Assembly: GCA_003024985.2 (NCBI GenBank)
Contig: PXIH01S0010401.1
Direction: 5' to 3' (one strand)
Source: Euperipatoides rowelli
Taxonomy: Eukaryota; Onychophora; Udeonychophora; Euonychophora; Peripatopsidae
DNA length: 15,278 nucleotides
Under the pieces are notes generated by a model, which was given only the letters and a program-made list of their open reading frames with translations, was not told the origin of the DNA and searched no databases. Position numbers and translations under genes: made by a program. Below are positions 8,890 to 15,278 of the stretch, in pieces. Positions within the stretch are counted from its first letter, which is position 1. The number at the start of each line of letters is the position of its first letter.

Positions 8890-9647
8890 GTTCAAAGAAA
8901 GACTGACACCAATCAACTGAAAATATTTACATTTACTTCCTCTTGAGACTAGGACACAACAATGGCAATTTGCATTACAGTAAAGTGTAGCCAATCTAAA
9001 ATGCTAAAAGAAAAACAGAAAAGTATAGCAAATGTAAGTGACTCAGGATGGGTATTAGGGTGGAGTGAATTCATATGAGAAAAAAAATGTTTTGTCAAAT
9101 TGTTTACCCTATATGCAGAAAAGTTGCCTCTTCCTTAGCTTGATATACCTGTAAAATTTTAATCTTCTAGGATAGTGGCTTGGGGTTCCTACATCGTCTT
9201 GAAATATCAAAATTTTGAGTATTTATGTTTATTAATACGTACTAGCCTAATATATAGCAAACATTCTAAAACTGGAATTTATTGAAAATAAAGCAAAATC
9301 TACATAAAATAAAAGCTTTAGGGAACAAAAAAATAACATTTTTATCAACTAACAAAACTATAATGATCTTTAATCTTGCAAAAATCTGATTTTGTTTCGA
9401 ATTGAGGTAACATTTTTAGTGACTCAATTCTTGCTCTTATAAANCCATCCCTAGCTTCTTCACCACAAACAGCTGCTGAAAATTTGTCTGAAGTATATTA
9501 AGTATTAAAAAAATTAAAATGGAAGTTTTTATTATTTATAGTTACAAAATAGGATGTTTGAAGAACAACTGAACAATGAAACTTCAGTGAAAATATTGCT
9601 GGCAAAAAATGGAAAATATATTATCATCATCAATCTGAGAGTCTCAC
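8890..9647. other. Upstream arm of the piggyBac-like element
   Basis: This lies between the transposase start and the right subterminal repeat. The open frame extends upstream of the inferred start to 8994, but the extra residues look like translated leader. At more than 700 bp this is long for a piggyBac 5' arm, so a later insertion may be included; I see no clear boundaries of one. One N at 9444. Confidence 0.4.
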
Positions 9648-9663
9648 CTTAGGTGTTCTAGAC
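9648..9663 (-). repeat. Right subterminal inverted repeat
   Basis: Inverted partner of 7160-7175, followed by TTAT, a possible decayed TTAA. Confidence 0.4.
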
Positions 9664-9787
9664 TTATACAATAGTTTTGTCATTTTATTTTAAACAAACT
9701 GGAATAATTGTGTTTGCAAATTGTAAATGTGTGCAGAGAAATATCAAAATGCATATAAAAACCATACAAAAATCTATGTTCCCAAAT

Positions 9788-9800
9788 GTGCAATAGAGAG
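9788..9800 (-). repeat. Right terminal inverted repeat of the piggyBac-like element
   Basis: GTGCAATAGAGAG followed by TTAA (9801-9804). The reverse complement matches the left end at 12 of 13 bases. Confidence 0.65.
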
Positions 9801-9804
9801 TTAA

Positions 9805-11902
9805 ATTATGATGTAATGACATAGGCAATGGGTATTGCCAATAATATTGTTCAGAATGAAACCCTCACTTAATTGCCAATATGAATCCCTATTACTAGAT
9901 ATGATTACCATATTTTAGAAATAATATGAAAATAAGATAGACTTAATTTTTTTTTAGAAATGAGGACTTCAATAAGTTTAGAAACAACATAAAATAAGAT
10001 GCAGTTCCATATTTTAGAAAAAGTATGCTATTGAAATATAATAAAATGTTTTAAAAAAAGTAAACTAATAAGTTTGGGATTGAGTTGGCATTACATGCTT
10101 TCCAAAAAAGTACAATAAATGTGTATAGAAATGAAATAGAGTTTCATATTTTCCCCCCAAAAAAAATCAGAAATAAGATGGAGTTATATTTGAAAAAAGT
10201 ATTGATTATGTGAATTCATTAGATATAGAACATTATGAAAGCCATGGGAATTGGATAATTTCTTTATTGCAAAGATAAAATGAGAAAAACCACAATATTG
10301 ACAATGAAATAAAAAAAAAACTCAGAAAAAAATCATAATATTTCATGACAATAAAACAGATAATCAGCTCATAAACAATAGATAGACATTGATTAATTTA
10401 TACACTTTGTACAAAAATGTCACTTAAATTGATAATTAAAAAAACATGCAATTATTTTATTTAGTTAAGTCAAATTATTATTATTTTAACCATGTGGAAT
10501 TTTTTTTTTTTAAGCAAGTCAAATTATTTAAGTTCAAATGACATAATGAAATACCATCCAATTAGATTGCAGCATTTAGTCAGATGACACTTCCCCACTT
10601 TCTATTTTTATTATTATTATTTTAGTTAATGGACTGCTGTTTAAGATACAAATGAAAGCCAACCTTATCATGTGATATGGCACAAAGATACCACTGTATT
10701 TGGACACAAAGGAAGCTGTTACTTAGTTAAATACTTGTGTGTATTTGTTACCAATTTTGTATGTCTGGCAACATTAAAGGATCAATTTCAAACTGTATGT
10801 CCTAGAAGGTAATGATGCTATTCATTTAAAGATTTGACAAAATGTAGTATGTTAATGATTGACTTTTTACACCAGGACTTTTTTTTTGAGCTATGATGTC
10901 ATCAATTTATGATACTAAGTCTAGAATTTACACTTTATGTCATAGAAGGCACTGGATTAGTTTAAATGGAAAGTATGAATGAGAGGATGAATATGGCCTC
11001 AGTTTTACATTCTATCATGTATTATTTTTTAAGTTCGCTTTTTGGTTCTGAGGTCTGAATCATACAAATTTGTTGCAGACCTTCTATATCATAAGAATAT
11101 ATAATTATGATTATTTGGTGCAAGAATATATAAATTATGGCTTATGGTTCTCTAATTATTGTTAGTAATTGTTTTACATTAGAGAATAAGATTACTAATC
11201 TTTACATGTTACCCCATCTTCAAAAGGTGTTATTTATTTCACTCTTGGATCTAAATTGTATATATTTTATCAATATTTTTTTATTGAAGTAAAGGTGAAT
11301 TTAATTTTAATAATGTATTAATCCTTCCTTAATTTCATATACTTTATCACCTTACTATATCAAATTGGCTAAGTGGGACATTTCTGTATCCATATCTTCC
11401 TAATTATCTAATGTCATATTCAGATTTTTATATTCCTAATTATTTGCTAATGTTATTTTGCCATAGAAATATAAATGTAGAAATTATGAAATTGGCTCTT
11501 TATTTTTGGAATATCCGAAATTGTAGGGAAATTTTTGTTCATTTTGTTTATTTCCTTAAGTTAAGATTCTGCATCAAGGATGCATTTTTTAATATACATT
11601 TTCCCAATAATGAATTATTTTTTAGCCTTCTTATATGGAAAATAAATTGATTTGTAACATTCAAAGCGCAACAAGAGAAATCAATCCAATATTCTTATAT
11701 GGAAAATCACATGCTTTAGAATTTTCAAATAAATACATCTGAGATCATTTTTGATATTAATTAGTGTAATAAAAAAACACTTACTGATCATATCTTAAGT
11801 TTAATATTTTCCAAACTTGATCAAATTAGTTATAAATTATTTTAATAATCAAATGCAACTCTATATTGAGTTCATAAACTTTTTTAAAAAAAAAAAAAAA
11901 AA
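9805..11902. other. Long AT-rich stretch without recognised genes
   Basis: No RNA gene and no supported protein is present. The largest open frame (plus 11411-11650, 79 residues) is a hydrophobic translation of AT-rich DNA, with no start context or family resemblance. Minor structures include an inverted repeat GGCAAT-GGGT-ATTGCC at 9824-9839, dispersed copies of an ATAAGATGGAGTT-like motif (listed separately), and a T/A homopolymer junction at about 11880-11902 just before the SINE head. Confidence 0.5.
9908..10205. repeat. Degenerate dispersed motif, about four copies
   Basis: Variants of AAATAAGATGGAGTT with a CATATTTTAGAAAAAGTA-like partner recur near 9908-9940, 9993-10026, 10128-10152 and 10171-10205. 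Spacing is irregular (about 45-135 bp), so this is not a clean tandem array. It may be a decayed minisatellite or chance similarity in A-rich DNA. Confidence 0.35.
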
Positions 11903-12150
11903 TTCATCTTAGTCACAAAGGCTGCATACTGGGCCAATCCTGTAACCTTGGGGTTACCGGTTCAAATTCTGGGAAAGACTTTTCCCCTTGAATTTGTCCA
12001 AATTTAGAACAGTAGTTTTATTTGTGTGTTTCTATGTATCTAAAAACCTATATCTGAATTTTAAGAAATGAATTTGAATTATGTGTTTTAAAAACTCATT
12101 GTTACATATAGTTGTAAATGAAATGAATTTTTTTATAAATTAAAAATACC
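11903..12150 (+). mobile_element. tRNA-derived SINE (family 1), plus strand
   Basis: The head resembles a tRNA gene: an A-box-like TAGTCACAAAGG at 11910-11921 and a B-box-like GGTTCAAATTC at 11959-11969 (consensus GGTTCGAATCC). The spacing of 37 nt between them is normal for an internal RNA polymerase III promoter. The T-arm pairs poorly, so this is not a functional tRNA. A body of about 170 bp without coding follows, fading into AT-rich sequence; the 3' end is approximate. The head lies directly after a poly-A run of about 18 bases. The sequence differs from the second SINE family at 12.6-14.1 kb. Confidence 0.6.
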
Positions 12151-12576
12151 TTCATCTTGCAGATAGGAAATTTACCATTGTTTATTTATTCTAATGTTTA
12201 GAGTCTTCATTATTTACTACAATCTGGAATTCTTCTGTTCTGAATAACCCTTATTTTATAATTTTACAATTTTGGATGAGACCGTCTACTCAGGATAATT
12301 TCTTAGTTGAATAAACTCCCCCCCCCCCACAAAAAAAAAAAAAAAAAACTTTGCAAATGTGTATACCTGCTGATGGATGGTCCTTGAATCCCAGCATATA
12401 TCCTGCACCTCCTGTGAACTGAAGTCAGGTTCATTGCTTCATGATCACATGATAAGATGTTTTGTGTTTGAAAAAAAATTTCTGCATTCTTCCTTAAGAA
12501 TATGAAATGTTTCTTTTTTTTCTTTTTTTAAATATAGTTGCGCCTCTCCCATCTTGAGAGAGATGACTTAATTTAT
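12151..12576. other. Intergenic stretch between SINEs
   Basis: No gene or known element is visible. It contains a C11/A18 homopolymer pair (12318-12348), and a moderately mixed-composition island at 12360-12440 that has no recognised function. Confidence 0.45.
12318..12348. repeat. C11-AC-A18 double homopolymer
   Basis: Eleven C, then AC, then eighteen A. Its reverse complement (T18-GT-G11) closely mirrors the T18-G11 run at 4552-4580. Confidence 0.9.
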
Positions 12577-12868
12577 TCTATATACAATATATACATGTAT
12601 CGATTACATTCTTCTGAACCCGGATACAACAGTGATGCAATGTCCGTTATTCTTTTCAAGTCTGCCACAATTCCAATTTATTTCCGTAAATTCTGAAAAT
12701 ATTTTTTTTTTAGTTAGAATTAATTTCAATCCCCAGAGTTGTACGATGATGAAAGAAAATTTCATCATCCCTCAGCTCCAGGGCTGCCCAGGGATCGAAC
12801 CCGACCCCCTTATGCACAGTTCCAAACTCCAGCAGTAGCCTTAAACCGCTGGACCACTGGAGCTGTGC
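12577..12868 (-). mobile_element. tRNA-derived SINE (family 2), copy 1
   Basis: On the minus strand the head has an A box TGGTCCAGCGG (12856-12846) and a B box GGTTCGATCCC (12801-12791), both near consensus. A 5-bp T-arm stem forms with two wobble pairs. The seven bases before the A box (GCTCCAG, 12863-12857) can pair perfectly with CTGGAGC (12781-12775), a possible remnant of the acceptor stem with extra bases inserted before its 3' strand. The body runs leftward past 12600 and is homologous along its length to 13825-14102. The plus-strand open frames across it (12632-12838 and 12739-12996) are chance frames in the SINE. Confidence 0.8.
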
Positions 12869-12889
12869 ATGAAATGTTTCTTATATTAC

Positions 12890-12908
12890 ATTATATATAT
12901 ATATATAT
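12890..12908. repeat. (AT)n microsatellite
   Basis: About nine uninterrupted AT dinucleotides lie just outside the head of SINE copy 1. Confidence 0.85.
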
Positions 12909-13824
12909 TTATTTTTCCTTATTTAAAGCAAATTTAATAAGATCGTACTCTATAATAAATAAGCAAATAATATTATTAGTATTCACTAACCAATAATAGG
13001 AATCCTTTCAAATTATTATATTCTCATTTTATTTAATAAAGTTGTGAAAGCTGCAAATGGATTTCCTTTTTTTTATTAATTTTAGCTAATTGGATGATAA
13101 AAATTGGTCTAATACTAGCTTGGATATGTATTTTCAATTTCAAAGGAATATTGGATTAGCTACTATAAGTAATTTTGTAAATTAATTTCTACTCTTTATA
13201 AGAATTTTTCAAAGCAAAAACGATTTCTAATAAACAAGAAATATTAGACATTACTTTGAAGACCCAGTAATCCTCCGAAATTGAAAAGAAAAAAGAAAAT
13301 GTAACACAATTTATAAAGTATTCTTTCATTTTAATGACTAGATTATTTCTCTCCCTGCGAGTTTTGGTAATGGCTTCTGAGCCTGACAACAATTTTAAAA
13401 GATTTTTTTTTTCTTAATTTATTGTCAGAAAAATAAAAAGGCAGAGTAATGGAGTAAGTAGTTTTAATTAAAAGCATTTATTGCAAAGAACTATTCCAAC
13501 CTTTTAGGATCACTTAACTTCCGCTATAATATTCTTTAGGTATCCACATATTGTTACTTAAAATATATTTTCTTAGTAATTTGCTTTAAAAGTATAAAAT
13601 TATGCAGTACTGACTAAATATTTTAAAGAAGGAAAATGAATTAAATGAATTTTCAATTATTGTTATTTTTTATTAAAAAAATAATATTCTGTTTTTCTAC
13701 AGATATAATAAATATTGCCATGATTTTTTTTTTCTTCATTAAAAAAGAAAACTGAATCGCTATTAGACTTTTTTTAAAAAAAAAAAAAATTTCCATAGGA
13801 AATTTTTGCGTTTTATTTATAAAT
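12909..13824. other. AT-rich spacer between the two SINE copies
   Basis: The only open frame of note (minus 13392-13189, 67 residues) shows no recognised motif, and its codons are dominated by A/T. Homopolymer runs are frequent, such as T7/A13 at about 13769-13788. No gene is supported. Confidence 0.5.
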
Positions 13825-14102
13825 TATATATAATATATTTAAGTATCAGTTACAATGNTCTGTACCAGATACAATAGTTAATGCAATGTCCGTAATCAGT
13901 TCAGAGTTCGCCATAAATCCAATTCATCTCAGAAAATAGTGTAATATAGATAATTATAATTATATTAAATCCCTGGAGCTATACAACGACACAATAAAAC
14001 TCCATCATCCCTCAGCCCCGGGGCTGTCCAGGGATCAAACCTGATTTCATTATATGCACAGCTTTCCAAAAGTAACCTTGTACCGTTGGGCCACCAGAAC
14101 GG
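13825..14102 (-). mobile_element. tRNA-derived SINE (family 2), copy 2
   Basis: Same family and orientation as 12577-12868. On the minus strand, the A box is TGGCCCAACGG (14093-14083) and the B box GGTTTGATCCC (14041-14031). Body blocks shared with copy 1 include ATGCAATGTCCGT and CATCATCCCTCAGC on the plus strand. Both promoter boxes are a little further from consensus than in copy 1. One N at 13858. A minus-strand frame at 14150-13965 is a chance frame through the head. Confidence 0.8.
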
Positions 14103-14362
14103 AACAATTGCTATTACACTTATGCTTAAACTCCTTTGCACCAATGACATTATAACAATTACAAATCAAAACACATTTATTTGACTCAAATCAGTTACAT
14201 GCTTTGATTTAAGCAAGTTACAATAATTCAATATTTGACAACCAAAATTTTTGTACCTCATTTTCTCAAAAAAAAAAAAAAAACATCTCTAGAATACATC
14301 ATTATTGTTGAGTTATTTCCTCTTCTAATTTCATAATATATCCACCAAACACAAAGGTGCAC
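14103..14362. other. Spacer between SINE copy 2 and the L1-like remnant
   Basis: This is downstream of the L1-like gene on the minus strand and may include its 3' untranslated region. A run of 16 A lies at about 14268-14283 on the plus strand, the wrong polarity for a poly-A tail of a minus-strand element. Confidence 0.4.
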
Positions 14363-15278
14363 CTAATCTTCCATACTGCAAACAAAACCAAAATTACATA
14401 CAGGTATGATATTAAAATTTAATGCCTTAAAAAAATCCCTAGTATCAAAAATATTTTTTATGCGCTGACTGAATTTAAGTATGATTGGTTTTATCAGGTC
14501 ACAGTCTGCAAACATATGTTTCATTGTTTCGGCAGCTGTATTACAAAATACACAATTCAAACTTTGATCCTTTAAAATGTTTCTATTTTTCAAATATGTC
14601 TTAGTGGGCAATATTTTCAATCTACATTTATACACAACGTTTGCCATACTATCTGTAAATCTATACTTTTAAACATTTTTCAGATTAACCAATCTATTAT
14701 TCGATAATCTCTTTCCATTAACTTCCTGAAGTAATTCTTATATTTTATTATTTGTGAGTTATAAGGATATTTCAACTCATAATAGTTTATTACCCATCAT
14801 TTTACCAATGCATCACTGGCCAAAGTTGGATATTGCAAACATTTATTAATTAACTGTGAATTATTTTTAATTTTATAAATCATGTTGTACATTACCATTG
14901 TATTAAGCATTTTCAAATTTAGTAATTGAAGGCCCCCTTTTTTTTTTTTCAGGATAAAAAGCTTTATGCATAGATAATATTTTATATTTGCCAAAAATAG
15001 TGATAGAAAATAGCTTTTTCAACTCTTTAAGAAAACTCTGTCTGATAATTGTAAATGGTAAGTAATATGTAAATATTGGGACAACTATAGTGTTTATTAA
15101 CCTCACCCTTTCCATCCAATCATATGTAGTGCTATCTTTTCCAGTTTATTTTTATTTATTTTTTGATCCGACAGACTTCTGACATTTTTAACCCTAGGAT
15201 GCATAGACATAAAATTTCACACTTTTACATAAGCTGGGGCCTTTTTGGCCCATATTATCTTTTAACGAAATGTAAGAT
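14363..15278 (-). pseudogene. L1-like non-LTR retrotransposon ORF2, 3' part, broken
   Basis: Read on the minus strand from the right edge, this is the region after the reverse transcriptase core of an L1-type ORF2 protein. Recognisable pieces are ERVRLINTIVVPIFTYY (about 15115), FLKELKKLF, then GKYKILSMHKAFYPEKK and GGLQLLNLKMLN (about 14940-14900). After a TGA comes YELKYPYNSQIIKYKNYF, and last a zf-RVT-type domain (14647-14363): YKCRLKILPTKTYLKNRN, then CVFC, then HMFADC, giving the CxxC...H...C zinc ligands. The family copies its own RNA into DNA at a nicked target. Breaks are a frameshift at an A12G5 run (14949-14933), TGA stops near 14795 and 14673, and a frameshift near 14645. The segment at 15120-15278 is too decayed to read with confidence. 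The endonuclease and catalytic reverse transcriptase part would lie beyond the window. Ends with a TAG at 14365-14363. Confidence 0.82.

Larger units (their letters stand above)
7094..9800 (-). mobile_element. piggyBac-like DNA transposon, inactive (about 2.7 kb)
   Basis: The inner sequence is a piggyBac transposase fossil on the minus strand. The ends fit that superfamily. On the left, TTAAA is followed by CCCTCTATTGCAC (7094-7106). On the right, the reverse complement reads TTAA then CTCTCTATTGCAC (9788-9800, with TTAA at 9801-9804). The termini match at 12 of 13 positions and both abut TTAA, the known piggyBac target. The left side has one extra A, so either the target copy or the end has changed by one base. 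A second inverted pair lies inside (7160-7175 and 9648-9663), as subterminal repeats often do in piggyBac elements. The length of about 2.7 kb is normal for the superfamily. The element is dead, because its only gene is broken. Confidence 0.75.

Noticed and set aside
7160-9663. Inner inverted pair as the true ends of the piggyBac-like element
   Set aside because: The outer pair matches better (12 of 13 against 11 of 16) and is flanked by TTAA on both sides, while the inner right side has TTAT; kept as subterminal repeats.
9908-10205. CRISPR-like array of repeats
   Set aside because: Repeats are degenerate, irregularly spaced and A-rich, and the window is clearly eukaryotic.
11411-11650. 79-residue plus-strand open frame as a gene
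   Set aside because: The composition follows the AT-rich background, and there is no domain, neighbour or start context in support.
11906-11977. Functional tRNA gene
   Set aside because: A and B boxes are present, but the T-arm has mismatches and no full cloverleaf could be drawn; a SINE head explains it better.
12775-12863. Functional tRNA gene on the minus strand
   Set aside because: Boxes and a 7-bp acceptor-like pairing exist, but extra bases separate the T-arm from the 3' acceptor strand, and a second diverged copy with a shared long body shows that it is a SINE.
12632-12996. Two overlapping plus-strand open frames of 68 and 85 residues
   Set aside because: They run across the SINE head and the AT microsatellite on the antisense strand.

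Overview
This window is eukaryotic, probably invertebrate metazoan, non-coding DNA built largely from decayed transposable elements. The evidence is a very AT-rich composition, long homopolymer runs, no intact gene-sized ORF, and fossils of four animal-type mobile elements: a DNA transposon with long terminal inverted repeats, a piggyBac-like element, an L1-like non-LTR retrotransposon, and tRNA-derived SINEs of two kinds. No bacterial features (operons, ribosome binding sites, CRISPR) and no host gene could be supported. The species cannot be named from the sequence; two N bases (9444, 13858) show it is a draft assembly.

Layout. 202-2962: a DNA transposon about 2.76 kb long, with inverted repeats of roughly 90 bp enclosing a plus-strand pseudogene (about 1083-2620) whose pieces resemble a recurrent uncharacterised protein of invertebrate genomes. 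2963-4065: nothing recognised. About 5031-4066, minus strand: a faint coding-like tract with too few stops for such AT-rich DNA, interrupted by a C11/A18 run; its identity is unknown. 5624-5904: a 140-bp unit present twice in tandem, with a B-box-like motif and a hairpin in each copy, followed by a short telomere-like tract. 7094-9800: a piggyBac-like element with TTAA-flanked terminal repeats and a dead minus-strand transposase (about 8889-7434) in which the acidic N-terminus, part of the DDE domain and the Cys-rich C-terminus can be read. 9805-11902: mostly featureless AT-rich DNA with a degenerate dispersed motif. 11903-12150: a tRNA-derived SINE on the plus strand. 12577-12868 and 13825-14102: two copies of a second tRNA-derived SINE, both on the minus strand. 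14363 to the right edge: the 3' part of a minus-strand L1-like ORF2 pseudogene ending in a zinc-binding reverse-transcriptase-associated domain.

Nothing here forms a working system. The most interesting item is the first element: seeing an uncharacterised protein family between long inverted repeats suggests that the family is a transposon protein. The second is the unassigned minus-strand coding-like tract at 4.07-5.03 kb.
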